This document shows positions 37,168-46,048 of a DNA stretch of 58,635 bases, piece after piece; the stretch's first letter is position 1; every line of letters begins with the position of its first letter. Below the pieces are notes generated by a model. It was not told the DNA's origin and searched no databases. It saw nothing but the letters and a program-made list of their open reading frames with translations. Source of the DNA: Ensifer aridi (GTDB lineage: Bacteria > Pseudomonadota > Alphaproteobacteria > Rhizobiales > Rhizobiaceae); assembly GCF_002078505.1 (NCBI RefSeq), contig NZ_LUAV01000010.1, positions 1-58,635 on the forward strand, written 5' to 3'. A program made the translations under genes and the position numbers.

Positions 37168-37980
37168 TCAGGCGCTCTCGTGCACGATCGCCCGCGCGCG
37201 CTTGCCGCGGAAATAGGATTTTACCCACGGCTCGTCGCAGGCGAGCATGTCCTCGATGGTCCCCTCGACCAGAACGCGCTTCTGACCGAGGACGGCGATC
37301 CGGTCACAGACCGAGAACAGGCTGTCCAGATCGTGTGTCACCATATACACGGTCAATCCAAGCGTGTCCCGCAACTTGGCGATCAACTCGTCGAACTCCG
37401 CCGCGCCGATCGGATCGAGGCCCGAGGTCGGCTCGTCGAGAAACACGAGGTCAGGATCGAGCGCGAGGGCACGCGCAAGCGCCGCGCGCTTGATCATACC
37501 TCCGGAAAGCTCGGACGGATATTTCTCCGCTGCCTCCGGCGCCAGCCCGACCAGCTCGATCTTCAGGCGCGCCAGTTCATCCATTAGATCTTGCGGCAGG
37601 TCGAGATATTCGCGCATCGGCACCTGAATATTCTCACGCACCGTCAGGGCTGAAAAGAGCGCGCCGTGCTGGAACAGCACGCCGAGGCGCATATCGAGGG
37701 CGATGCGCTCGGCTTCGGTTACCTTGTCGTAATCCGCACCAAGAATCTCGATCTTTCCCGAGCGCTTCGGCAGAAGCCGCAACACCGTGCGCATCAGCAC
37801 CGACTTGCCGGTGCCCGACGCGCCCACGAAGCCGAGAATCTCGCCGCGCAGGACCTCGAGATTGAGCTTGTCGAGGACGATATTGTCGCCGAAACCGACC
37901 GTCAGGTCGCGAACGGAAAGAACCGTCTCGCGTCTCTCGGCCGCCGCATCCGGTTGTTTCTCCATCACCGCCTGAACCAT
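37168..37980 (-). CDS. mlaF: Lipid-transport ABC ATPase (MlaF family)
   Basis: 270 residues. Walker A GASGTGKSVLMR, Q-loop FQHGALFSALT, the MlaF-type signature LSGGMIKRAALARAL, Walker B LVFLDEPTSGLDP and switch VTHDLDS. The signature and HGALFS are typical of Mla/Mce importers rather than exporters. It starts 13 bp after mlaE; ATG 37980 (MVQAVMEKQ) is used, with ATG 37965 as an alternative. It powers the MlaE permease. Confidence 0.92.
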   Translation of the reverse strand: MVQAVMEKQPDAAAERRETVLSVRDLTVGFGDNIVLDKLNLEVLRGEILGFVGASGTGKSVLMRTVLRLLPKRSGKIEILGADYDKVTEAERIALDMRLGVLFQHGALFSALTVRENIQVPMREYLDLPQDLMDELARLKIELVGLAPEAAEKYPSELSGGMIKRAALARALALDPDLVFLDEPTSGLDPIGAAEFDELIAKLRDTLGLTVYMVTHDLDSLFSVCDRIAVLGQKRVLVEGTIEDMLACDEPWVKSYFRGKRARAIVHESA

Positions 37981-37993
37981 GTTTCGCTCGCTT

Positions 37994-39148
37994 TCAGAAG
38001 TCGATTGCCGCGTAGAACATGGCAAACAAACCGTCGATCAGGATGACGACGAAGATCGATTTCACGACCGATGAGGTCACCCGGCGTCCGAGCGACTCGG
38101 CACTGCCGCCGACTTTCAGCCCCTCGACTGCGGCGACGACGCCTATGATCAGCGCCATGAAGGGGGCCTTGATCATGCCGGCCGCCACCGACGAGAAATC
38201 GATCGCCTCCTGCAATCGCGCCAGGAACGTCGAAACCGTGATGCCGGAATACGCCCAGGCGACAAGTGCGGCACCGACGAGGGCGGCGAAGTTCGCGATG
38301 ACCGTCAGGAGCGGCAATACGATCGTCAGCGCCACAAGGCGCGGGAAGACGAGAACGCCGACGGGGCTCAAGCCCATGACCTTCAGCGCGTCGACCTCTT
38401 CGCGCATTTTCATCGAGCCGATTTCGGCGGTGATCGCACTCCCCGACCGGCCGGCAATCATGATCGCCGTGAGCAGTACGCCGATTTCCCGCAATTGCAG
38501 GATACCGACGAGATCGACGACGAAGATTTCCGCGCCGAAGGAGCGGAGCTGGAAGGCGCCCTGCTGCGCGATGATGGCACCGATCAGGAAGGACATCAGC
38601 GTGATGATCGGCGTCGCCATGACGCCCATGCGGTCGATCTGATGAACGATTGCCGCCGGCGAGACGCCCGCATGGCGCCCTAGCTTCATCTGTGCGCCGC
38701 GGACCGCCGAGCCGAGGATAAACATGGCCGCGACCGTATCGGTCCATATCGACACCACCAACTCGCCTACCGGAGCAAAGAGCCGCTGGAAAAGCGGCAC
38801 TCTGGTTGCATCGCGCTCCGGCAACGGGAGTTGCGACGGCAGAGCGCGGACCAATTCGACATATCGCTGGCCACCGCCGCTGAAGCGGACCTCGCCGCCC
38901 GCCTCGCTGCCGATACCGTTCATGAAGCGCCGGATGATCCATGCGCCGGCCGTATCCATGGCCGTGATGCCGGAAAAATCGAACTCGTTCTGCCCGCCGG
39001 CGGGCTTGCCGAGCCGCTTCAGCTTCGCGGCCATAGCTTCCGCCGTCTCGTGCCGCCACGCGCCGCTGAACACGTAGCGCCGGCCGGGTCCACCGGCGCC
39101 CTCGTCGAGGACGACGTCGGCTGCGATCTGGTTTTGGGCGCTCGTCAC
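37994..39148 (-). CDS. mlaE: STAS-MlaE fused lipid-transport permease
   Basis: 384 residues. Residues about 25-110 form a STAS/MlaB-like domain (YVFSGAWRHETAEAM, FDFSGITAMDTAGAW). The rest is an MlaE permease with the conserved LREIGVLLTAIMIAGRSGSA and EIGSMKMREEVDALKVMGL segments. In E. coli, MlaB is a separate protein; here it is fused. I start at GTG 39148 (MTSAQNQ); a TTG at 39205 is possible. First gene of the set mlaE-mlaF-mlaD-lipoprotein, probably maintaining outer-membrane lipid asymmetry. Confidence 0.88.
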   Translation of the reverse strand: MTSAQNQIAADVVLDEGAGGPGRRYVFSGAWRHETAEAMAAKLKRLGKPAGGQNEFDFSGITAMDTAGAWIIRRFMNGIGSEAGGEVRFSGGGQRYVELVRALPSQLPLPERDATRVPLFQRLFAPVGELVVSIWTDTVAAMFILGSAVRGAQMKLGRHAGVSPAAIVHQIDRMGVMATPIITLMSFLIGAIIAQQGAFQLRSFGAEIFVVDLVGILQLREIGVLLTAIMIAGRSGSAITAEIGSMKMREEVDALKVMGLSPVGVLVFPRLVALTIVLPLLTVIANFAALVGAALVAWAYSGITVSTFLARLQEAIDFSSVAAGMIKAPFMALIIGVVAAVEGLKVGGSAESLGRRVTSSVVKSIFVVILIDGLFAMFYAAIDF

Positions 39149-39216
39149 GTGATCTCGATCTTCCGATTCATTGCTTGCATATTCTCTTAAACCAGATTCG
39201 ATCAAAGGACAAAATC

Positions 39217-39405
39217 ATGCAGAAATTCAAAGTCGTAGAGTGGCTTTATTGCGACAGAAAAGACACATGGCGCTACGACGCACGTAAAAGTCGCTGCGCC
39301 ATCCTTGCGGGGCAGGATGGAAACACTCAACAGGTGCTCAACCGCATCCCGAAGATCGGATCTGCGCCCCGCTACGAGGTCTTTTCGGCGGCGGCGAGGC
39401 TCTGA
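39217..39405 (+). CDS. Candidate small ORF between mlaE and MFS gene
   Basis: 62 codons from ATG 39217, with AAAGGA eight bases upstream. The product (MQKFKVVEWLYCDRKDTWRY and onward) has no known domain. Codon use is less GC-rich than the neighbours, and the 3' end overlaps the convergent MFS gene by 34 bp. It may be real, but evidence is thin. Confidence 0.3.
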   Translation: MQKFKVVEWLYCDRKDTWRYDARKSRCAILAGQDGNTQQVLNRIPKIGSAPRYEVFSAAARL

Positions 39406-40586
39406 GGGCGAAGATACCAGCCGGCAAATGCAAAGCATGAGCCCGACAGGGCCACGACTGACATGGAATAGAAGCCGTTCACGCCGAACCAGGCGTAGAA
39501 ATACCCCGAGAGAAAGGTGAAGATCGCGGTAAAGATGCCGGTGTAGAAGAAATAGAGCCCCTGGGCCGAGGCCTCCTGCTCTTCGGCGACGCGCTCGACC
39601 AGCTTGTGCTGCATGCCCGTATGCATGATCGCGTAGGTGAACGCATGGAAGCACTGGAGAACGAAATAGCCCGAGAATCCCAGGTCCATCGGGAAGATCA
39701 GCCAGCGCACGACCGCCAGAAGACAGCCGGAGAAGATCATCGTCCAGACGCTGAAGCGTCGCACGATTGCCCTGGCGAAGAAGAACATCAGCACTTCCGC
39801 CGCCACGCCGGCACTCCACAGGGCGCCGATTTGCATGCCGCTATAGCCGATCTGCTGCCAATAGATGGCTGAGAAGGCAAAAAGCATCGCGTGGCTGCTG
39901 TTGACGAGCGTGACGCCTACCAGGAGCAGTTGCAGATCTGTTTGACGCAGCGACTGCGGCGGCGGTTCCGTCAGCGCCGTGATCGGCGACGGACGGCGTG
40001 GGCGACCAACCCGAGGCGCCGCGAAGGCCATCAGGATCGTAAGCCCGAATGCTGCCGCCATCGCCGGCAGGACCATCGCCCCGCCGATGAGGCCGATGAG
40101 CCAGCCGCCGATCATGGTGGCGCCGATGAAGGCGATCGATCCCCAGACGCGCATCTGCGCATAGTCGAAGCCCCAGCGCCGCACGCCGGAAAGCGCGATC
40201 GCCTCGACGATCGGCAGATAGGGTGAATAGACTGCCGATTGCAGCGTGTAGATGAGGAGGATCGGCCAGAAGCTCGGCGCAAAGAAGAGCACAATGGCCG
40301 TGGCGAAGGACAGACAGCCCGACCAGATCAGGACGATCGTGCGTTCGCCGAGACGGTCGGCGAGGACTCCCGCCAGCGGCGCCGTGAACACCCGAACAAA
40401 CATCGGAAGCGCCAGCACCACGCCGATTTCGAAGTCGCTCAAGGAAAGCGTGCTGAGCCACACCGGAAAATACGGCATGGCAAAGCCGTTGACGATCAAC
40501 GGCGCGCAGAAGAGCAGCGCGATGCGGAGCGTGAAATGGCGCGGCGGAGGCCCCACGGTAAATGTGGGCGCAGGCGAGGGAATCAT
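39372..40586 (-). CDS. MFS permease of the HcaT/MFS_1-like type
   Basis: 404 residues with about 12 membrane helices. The first helix FTLRIALLFCAPLIVNGFAMPYFPVWL and the loop LADRLGERTIVLIW resemble the HcaT (3-phenylpropionate permease) branch; both stretches are quoted only to show the pattern. The substrate is unknown, and no aromatic catabolism genes are nearby. It lies 121 bp downstream of plcP on the same strand. Confidence 0.85.
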   Translation of the reverse strand: MIPSPAPTFTVGPPPRHFTLRIALLFCAPLIVNGFAMPYFPVWLSTLSLSDFEIGVVLALPMFVRVFTAPLAGVLADRLGERTIVLIWSGCLSFATAIVLFFAPSFWPILLIYTLQSAVYSPYLPIVEAIALSGVRRWGFDYAQMRVWGSIAFIGATMIGGWLIGLIGGAMVLPAMAAAFGLTILMAFAAPRVGRPRRPSPITALTEPPPQSLRQTDLQLLLVGVTLVNSSHAMLFAFSAIYWQQIGYSGMQIGALWSAGVAAEVLMFFFARAIVRRFSVWTMIFSGCLLAVVRWLIFPMDLGFSGYFVLQCFHAFTYAIMHTGMQHKLVERVAEEQEASAQGLYFFYTGIFTAIFTFLSGYFYAWFGVNGFYSMSVVALSGSCFAFAGWYLRPQSLAAAEKTS

Positions 40587-40707
40587 GGGGAGACCTGATG
40601 GCTGTGTCCGACACCTAGCACGACCGCGTGGCCGCTTGCTATTGGCTAGTTTTCGCTACACAGCACCGACTTGCTGCGGATAATGGCGGCGCCGCAACAT
40701 GGACCGA

Positions 40708-41550
40708 TCAGGCGGCAGCCCGCTGTGCAAGGCGCCGCGCCGGTATCTTTTCGCCCTCGCCCATCCGGTCGAGCGCATCGCCGCGCATCTGGTGCCAAGT
40801 GATAAGCTCCATGGTGCCGTCGTAGTGCTCGGCGATCGCCGTGCAGCTTTCGACCCAGTCGCCCGTGTTGATGTAGCGGATGTCATCGATGTCCTCGATA
40901 ACGGCATGATGAATGTGGCCGCAGATGACGCCCTGCGCGTCATGGCGACGAGCCTCCTCGGCTACGACCTTCTGGAATTCGCCGATGAAGTTCACCGCAT
41001 GCTTGACCTGCAGCTTGGCCCAGGAGGAGAACGACCAGTAAGGCATGCCGAGACGCCGGCGTATGGCAGCAAGGCCGATATTGATGGCGATCGCCATGTC
41101 ATAGGCCCAATCGCCGAGATAGGCGAGAACGCGTGCGTTGCGCACGACGACATCGAACTCGTCCCCATGCAGCACGAGATAGGTCCGCCCGTCCGCGCCC
41201 CGGTGCAGGTAGCGCTGCGCCACCTCGATGCCACCGAAGTGCACGCCGGGGAAATCCCGTAGGAATTCATCGTGATTGCCCGGAACGTAAATGATGCGGG
41301 CGCCCTTTCGCCCCTTGCGCAAGAGCTTCTGCACGACATCATTGCACCGTTGCGGCCAATACCAACTGCGCTTCAGCCGCCAGCCGTCGACGATGTCGCC
41401 GACCAGGATGATGGTCTCTGCCTCATGATGGCGCAGGAAATCGAGGAGATAATCCGTCTTGGCCGCCTTCGAGCCCAGATGGACATCGGAAATGAAGAGC
41501 GTCCTGAGTTTCCGAACCGGTTCTTGTTTGGATGCCGATGCCGTCAGCAT
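40708..41550 (-). CDS. plcP: Metallophosphoesterase; phospholipase C PlcP
   Basis: 280 residues with the metallophosphoesterase metal motifs in order: FISDVHLGS, VGDIVDGW, GNHDE, HGDEFD and CGHIHHA. The fold is shared with LpxH (UDP-diacylglucosamine hydrolase). In S. meliloti the gene beside dme and sinR is plcP, a phospholipase C that breaks down phosphatidylcholine during phosphate starvation to free phosphate and supply diacylglycerol for phosphorus-free lipids. GTGAGG lies before ATG 41550; the frame remains open antisense to dme but is not coding there. A PHO-like box is upstream. LpxH activity is the alternative. Confidence 0.82.
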   Translation of the reverse strand: MLTASASKQEPVRKLRTLFISDVHLGSKAAKTDYLLDFLRHHEAETIILVGDIVDGWRLKRSWYWPQRCNDVVQKLLRKGRKGARIIYVPGNHDEFLRDFPGVHFGGIEVAQRYLHRGADGRTYLVLHGDEFDVVVRNARVLAYLGDWAYDMAIAINIGLAAIRRRLGMPYWSFSSWAKLQVKHAVNFIGEFQKVVAEEARRHDAQGVICGHIHHAVIEDIDDIRYINTGDWVESCTAIAEHYDGTMELITWHQMRGDALDRMGEGEKIPARRLAQRAAA

Positions 41551-41602
41551 GCCAGCCTCACCTTTGTTTGTGCCGTCTGAGAACCGTGAAAACCAGACTC
41601 GT

Positions 41603-41620
41603 GTTTCAGGATGATGACAC
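41603..41620 (-). promoter_or_regulatory. Degenerate PHO box upstream of plcP
   Basis: On the reverse strand it reads GTGTCAT-CATC-CTGAAAC, 53 bp before the plcP start. The first half matches CTGTCAT at 6 of 7 positions and the second at 4 of 7, with the correct 4-bp spacing. Plausible PhoB site in the right orientation, given plcP biology. Confidence 0.45.
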
Positions 41621-41730
41621 GGCGCGTGCAGGCGGAGGCCGCGCCCGTGCAAAAGAACCACGGCAAAAACTGTACGCGGTCGGGATTTCGTGCCAAAAGG
41701 CCTCGATCTTGAACTCGAGGACTGCAAGGC

Positions 41731-44043
41731 ATGAACACGGGCGACAAAGCAAAATCCCAAACCGTTCCGGCGAGCGGAGACATCGATCAGCAGGCACTTT
41801 TCTTCCATCGCTATCCCCGCCCGGGCAAGCTCGAGATCCAGCCGACCAAGCCGCTCGGCAACCAGCGTGACCTGGCACTGGCCTATTCTCCCGGCGTCGC
41901 CGCGCCCTGCCTCGCCATCAAGGATGATCCTGAGTCCGCTGCCGACTTCACCGCGCGCTCCAATCTCGTCGCCGTGGTATCGAACGGCACCGCCGTTCTC
42001 GGTCTTGGCAATATCGGCCCGCTCGCCTCCAAGCCCGTGATGGAGGGCAAAGCCGTTCTCTTCAAGAAGTTCGCGGGCATCGACGTCTTCGACATCGAGA
42101 TCGACGCACCCACGGTCGATCGAATGGTCGATGTCGTCTCGGCATTGGAGCCGACCTTCGGCGGCATCAACCTCGAGGACATCAAGGCGCCCGAATGTTT
42201 CGAGGTGGAGCGGCGCCTCCGCGAGAAAATGGAAATACCGGTCTTCCATGACGACCAGCACGGAACCGCGATCATCGTCGCCGCCGCCGTGCTGAACGGG
42301 CTGGAACTCGCCGGCAAGGATATCGCCGAGGCGAAGATCGTCGCCTCCGGCGCCGGAGCGGCGGCCCTTGCCTGCCTCAACCTCTTGGTGACCCTCGGTG
42401 CGAAGCGCGAAAACATCTGGGTCCACGACATCGAAGGCCTCGTCTACAAAGGCCGCGAGGTGCTGATGGACGAGTGGAAGGCGGTCTACGCCCAGGAGAG
42501 CAACAACCGCGTCCTCGCCGACTCGATCGGCGGCGCCGACGTTTTCCTCGGGCTCTCGGCCGCCGGCGTCCTCAAGCCCGAACTGCTCGCTCAGATGGCC
42601 GAGAAGCCTCTGATCATGGCGCTCGCCAACCCGACGCCGGAGATCATGCCGGAGGTGGCCCGCGCCGCGCGGCCCGACGCGATGATCTGCACCGGCCGCT
42701 CGGACTTCCCGAACCAAGTCAACAACGTTCTCTGCTTCCCGCACATCTTCCGCGGTGCGCTCGATTGCGGCGCGCGTACGATCAATGAAGAGATGAAGAT
42801 GGCGGCGGTGCGCGCTATCGCCGGGCTCGCGCGCGAGGAGCCGTCGGATGTCGCCGCGCGCGCCTATTCCGGCGAAACGCCGGTCTTCGGTCCGGACTAC
42901 CTCATCCCCTCGCCGTTCGACCAGCGGCTGATCCTGCGCATCGCCCCCGCCGTCGCAAGGGCCGCCGCGGAGAGCGGCGTCGCCAAGCGCCCGATCCAGG
43001 ATTTCGACGCCTACCTCGACAAGCTCAATCGCTTCGTTTTCCGCTCGGGCTTCATCATGAAGCCGGTCTTCGCCGCGGCCAAGAACGCTGCGAAGAATCG
43101 CGTCATCTTCGCGGAAGGAGAAGACGAGCGGGTGCTGCGCGCAGCCCAGGTGCTGCTGGAGGAAGGGACCGCGAACCCCATCCTGATCGGCCGCCCGCAG
43201 ATCATCGAAACACGCCTTCGCCGCTATGGCCTCAGAATCCGCCCCGATGTCGATTTCGAAGTGGTCAATCCTGAGGGCGACCCGCGTTACCGCGACTATG
43301 TCGACGATTATTTTGCGCTTGTCGGCCGCCAAGGCGTCATTCCGGAGGCAGCCCGTACCATCGTGCGTACCAATACGACGGTGATCGGCGCGCTCGCGGT
43401 CAAGCGCGGCGAAGCGGATGCACTGATCTGCGGCGTCGAAGGACGCTACAGCAAGCATCTGCGCGACGTGTCGCAGATCATCGGCAAACGGCCCGGCGTG
43501 CTCGACTTTTCGGCGCTCAGCCTCCTGATCTCACAACGCGGCGCGACCTTCTTCACCGACACCTACGTGAGCTACAATCCGAGGGCCGAGGAGATCGCCC
43601 AGACGACGGTGATGGCCGCCAATGAGATCCGTCGCTTCGGCATCACGCCGCGGGCCGCGCTCGTCTCGCACTCGAATTTCGGCTCGCGCGATTCAGAAAG
43701 CGCCTTCAAGATGCGCGCGGCGCTCCATCTCGTCCGCGAGCTCGCTCCCGATCTTGAGGTCGACGGCGAGATGCATGGCGACGCCGCGATCTCGGAAACC
43801 CTGCGGCAACGCGTGATGCCGGACAGCACCTTGAACGGCGAAGCGAACCTGCTCGTCTTCCCCAACCTCGATGCGGCCAATATCACGCTCGGCGTCGTCA
43901 AGACCATGACCGACAGTCTTCACGTCGGCCCAATCCTGCTGGGTTCGGCACTGCCGGCCCATATCCTGTCGCCGTCCGTCACCTCGCGCGGCGTCGTCAA
44001 CATGGCCGCGCTGGCTGTCGTCGAGGCGAGCCATCCCGTTTAA
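41731..44043 (+). CDS. dme: Malic enzyme with phosphotransacetylase-like domain (DME type)
   Basis: 770 residues. The N-terminal malic enzyme (about 1-430) has [37 protein letters not shown] (two quoted pieces), [22 protein letters not shown] and a [10 protein letters not shown] dinucleotide-binding loop. The C-terminal half (about 440-770) is a phosphate-acetyltransferase-like domain, regulatory rather than catalytic. It turns malate into pyruvate and CO2. In S. meliloti the NAD enzyme DME lies here beside sinR, and bacteroids need it for nitrogen fixation on C4-dicarboxylates. I choose DME over the NADP paralogue TME by gene context. Confidence 0.9.
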   Translation: MNTGDKAKSQTVPASGDIDQQALFFHRYPRPGKLEIQPTKPLGNQRDLALAYSPGVAAPCLAIKDDPESAADFTARSNLVAVVSNGTAVLGLGNIGPLASKPVMEGKAVLFKKFAGIDVFDIEIDAPTVDRMVDVVSALEPTFGGINLEDIKAPECFEVERRLREKMEIPVFHDDQHGTAIIVAAAVLNGLELAGKDIAEAKIVASGAGAAALACLNLLVTLGAKRENIWVHDIEGLVYKGREVLMDEWKAVYAQESNNRVLADSIGGADVFLGLSAAGVLKPELLAQMAEKPLIMALANPTPEIMPEVARAARPDAMICTGRSDFPNQVNNVLCFPHIFRGALDCGARTINEEMKMAAVRAIAGLAREEPSDVAARAYSGETPVFGPDYLIPSPFDQRLILRIAPAVARAAAESGVAKRPIQDFDAYLDKLNRFVFRSGFIMKPVFAAAKNAAKNRVIFAEGEDERVLRAAQVLLEEGTANPILIGRPQIIETRLRRYGLRIRPDVDFEVVNPEGDPRYRDYVDDYFALVGRQGVIPEAARTIVRTNTTVIGALAVKRGEADALICGVEGRYSKHLRDVSQIIGKRPGVLDFSALSLLISQRGATFFTDTYVSYNPRAEEIAQTTVMAANEIRRFGITPRAALVSHSNFGSRDSESAFKMRAALHLVRELAPDLEVDGEMHGDAAISETLRQRVMPDSTLNGEANLLVFPNLDAANITLGVVKTMTDSLHVGPILLGSALPAHILSPSVTSRGVVNMAALAVVEASHPV

Positions 44044-44085
44044 GGGGCGGCCCGATCTGCCCGATCAAAGCTAAGTTCAAAGGCC

Positions 44086-44109
44086 GAAGCGAGCATCTTT
44101 GCTCGCTTC
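44086..44109 (+). terminator. Hairpin after dme, possible terminator
   Basis: GAAGCGAGC and GCTCGCTTC form a perfect 9-bp stem with a 6-base loop, 42 bp after the dme stop. No T-run follows. Confidence 0.5.
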
Positions 44110-44266
44110 CCTGCTTCAATGGCAGTGAAAGCCGGTTTCCTACGGCCAGGAATTCAATCCAAGATTGTAGCGCCTGCACGGCTTCACCGTTTACGAAATA
44201 TAGCACTAGACAAAGGCCGCCGCCCTAACCCATGTTTATTATAGGGGCAAGACTCGGTGTTACGGC

Positions 44267-45004
44267 ATGACTAATCAACAGGCTGTCCTCGATCTGCTGG
44301 ATATCGTGGAATACGGGGGGTGCGCAGAACCGGAGCGCTTTTTCGCCCTGATGCGTCGCACCTTCAATATCGCGCACCTCCTTTACCTGGAGGCGGAGCC
44401 CCTGTCCGACGGCCTCAAGGTCTGCCGCCTGCACCATACATTCGGCGCCTATGCTGCCGAAATCTACCTGTCGAGAGGACTCTATCGGATCGATCCGATC
44501 CTCAAGCTCGCTCTCGGGGGTGTCAGGCCCGTGGAATGGGCAACCGCGCGGCGCCGTTTTCCTGAATGCGAGCCACTCTTCGAGGCGGCCGAAGAAATCG
44601 GCCTTTCCACCGAGGGCGTGGCGCTGCCGCTTCCCTCGCCTGCCGGCCGCCTCGCGCTGCTCGCGATCAGTGCCAACATGTCTCCCGCCGAGTGGGCGAC
44701 CTACCGCCGTTGCCATCTGCGTGACTTTCAGTTGGCCGCCAACCTCTTTCACGCCTCCATGCTGGAACATTCGGCAATGGCGGGCGCGCTCGACGAGCGC
44801 GACCTGCGCCTGACCGGCCGCGAGACCGAGGTACTGACCTGGTCGGCGGCCGGCAAGAGCTATTGGGAGATCGCGACGATTCTCGGCATCTCCGAGCGCA
44901 CCGTGCGTTTCTTCATGACCAATGCCCGTCGCAAGCTCAATGTCGTCTCCAACACGCAAGCGGTGGCGCAGGCCGTTCGCCACGCCCTGATCCCAACGAT
45001 CTGA
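44267..45004 (+). CDS. sinR: LuxR-type quorum-sensing regulator SinR
   Basis: 245 residues. An autoinducer-binding domain (about 20-160) precedes a LuxR helix-turn-helix (about 180-240: LTGRETEVLTWSAAGKSYWE, ERTVRFFMTNARRKL). Against TraR, the binding-pocket positions equivalent to Tyr61, Asp70 (RIDPIL), Trp85 (VEWATA) and Gly113 are kept, but Trp57 is replaced by Ala in my alignment. In S. meliloti, SinR activates sinI. A TATAGC -10-like element lies near 44200. 157 bp separate it from sinI. Confidence 0.92.
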   Translation: MTNQQAVLDLLDIVEYGGCAEPERFFALMRRTFNIAHLLYLEAEPLSDGLKVCRLHHTFGAYAAEIYLSRGLYRIDPILKLALGGVRPVEWATARRRFPECEPLFEAAEEIGLSTEGVALPLPSPAGRLALLAISANMSPAEWATYRRCHLRDFQLAANLFHASMLEHSAMAGALDERDLRLTGRETEVLTWSAAGKSYWEIATILGISERTVRFFMTNARRKLNVVSNTQAVAQAVRHALIPTI

Positions 45005-45079
45005 CGGGTTTTCGCTGCCGACCGGCTGCGGTAAACCACCCACAGCCCCACAAATCTATCGGGAAAAATTACTGAATTA

Positions 45080-45099
45080 AACTGTCACTATCGACAGTT
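45080..45099. promoter_or_regulatory. 20-bp dyad, candidate SinR/lux-type box
   Basis: AACTGTC-N6-GACAGTT is a perfect 7-6-7 inverted repeat of lux-box size, centred 72 bp before the sinI start. A LuxR-type dimer is the obvious candidate to bind it. Confidence 0.7.
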
Positions 45100-45104
45100 A
45101 CATG

Positions 45105-45122
45105 TGTCAGCCGAGCCTGACA
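45105..45122. promoter_or_regulatory. Second dyad upstream of sinI
   Basis: TGTCAG-N6-CTGACA is a perfect 6-6-6 inverted repeat, its centre 24 bp downstream of the first dyad's centre. It shares the TGTC/GACA core, so it may be a second site for SinR or ExpR. Confidence 0.55.
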
Positions 45123-45161
45123 GCATCACTCTATCGCGCAAATTAACGCATGGAGCGAAAG

Positions 45162-45806
45162 ATGATCAGGATCGTGAATGGAAACGCTCGCGGACAGCAC
45201 CCGCAAGTCATCGACGAGATGTTTCGGCTGCGCAAGCGCGTATTCCACGACTTCTTGAAGTGGGACGTCAAGACCCAGGGCGACTGGGAAATCGACCACT
45301 ACGACAAGGCAAATCCGCTCTACGTCATGTCGTATTCGCCGGAGAGCGGAAAGCTGCGCGGGTCCCTGAGGCTCCTGCCGACACTCGGACCGAACATGCT
45401 GGACGACACGTTCCCAATCTTGCTTGGTGACAATCCCGAAATCCGCAGCGCATCGGTGTGGGAATCGAGCCGCTTCTGCATCGATCCGGACATCTCCCAG
45501 GATCGATCGTCGAACCAGGTGACGGTGGCCGCTGCCGAACTCATGTGCGGCGTCGGCGAGCTGAGCCTTGCCTCAGGCATCAGCCATATCGTCACGGTCA
45601 CCGATGTCTTCCTCGAGCGGATGTTTCGCCGCATGGGTTGCCCGGGGGAGCGTATCGGCGAACCGCAGCGGATCGGCTCCGTTTACGCGGTCGCAATTGC
45701 TTGGGAAGTGAGCAGGAATCTCCTCGAAACAATGAAGGCAGTCGCCGCGATCGAGGGCACCGTCCTCGAACGCCCGATGTCGCTCGAAACGGCGCGAGCC
45801 GCCTGA
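45162..45806 (+). CDS. sinI: Acyl-homoserine-lactone synthase SinI
   Basis: 214 residues. LuxI-family invariant residues are present: RLRKRVFHDFLKWDV (Arg and Phe, Trp), DWEIDHYDKANPLYV (DxxD), GSLRLLPT and WESSRFCID (ESSRF). It makes long-chain N-acyl-homoserine lactones from SAM and acyl-ACP. I use ATG 45162 (MIRIVNGN) with GGAG six bases before; the ATG four codons upstream lacks a ribosome site. Followed by a strong terminator. Confidence 0.95.
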   Translation: MIRIVNGNARGQHPQVIDEMFRLRKRVFHDFLKWDVKTQGDWEIDHYDKANPLYVMSYSPESGKLRGSLRLLPTLGPNMLDDTFPILLGDNPEIRSASVWESSRFCIDPDISQDRSSNQVTVAAAELMCGVGELSLASGISHIVTVTDVFLERMFRRMGCPGERIGEPQRIGSVYAVAIAWEVSRNLLETMKAVAAIEGTVLERPMSLETARAA

Positions 45807-45828
45807 CATCGCTAGCCGGGTCGCAACG

Positions 45829-45857
45829 CGCGTCGCATTCAATGCGACGCGCTTTTA
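45829..45857 (+). terminator. Rho-independent terminator of sinI
   Basis: GCGCGTCGCATT pairs perfectly with AATGCGACGCGC across a single nominal C (a few inner pairs must open), followed by TTTT, 22 bp after the stop. Confidence 0.9.
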
Positions 45858-46048
45858 GGTGTTTTTGCATCTCGCTGCTGCAAAGCCGCTGCACTCTGCG
45901 CGACGTGCCTAAGCCGCGCGGATGCTCCTTCGCGATTGCCGTTAACGCAACGCCGCTCTTGTCGTTGCACCATCACGACGAGGGCCTATGATAGGCTGGA
46001 CAAGCGGCAGTCGATGGAACGAGCCGCCGCAGCCTAGGAAGAAGACGC

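Noticed and set aside
41551..43458. Open reading frame on the reverse strand running from plcP antisense through dme
   Set aside because: It is an extension of the plcP frame opposite a strongly supported malic enzyme. High-GC codon bias commonly leaves this antisense frame open. plcP starts at 41550 with a ribosome site.
44044..44266. Search for a PHO box upstream of sinR, since sinR responds to phosphate in S. meliloti
   Set aside because: No pair of CTGTCAT-like half-sites with 4-bp spacing was found; the best match was below chance-level confidence.
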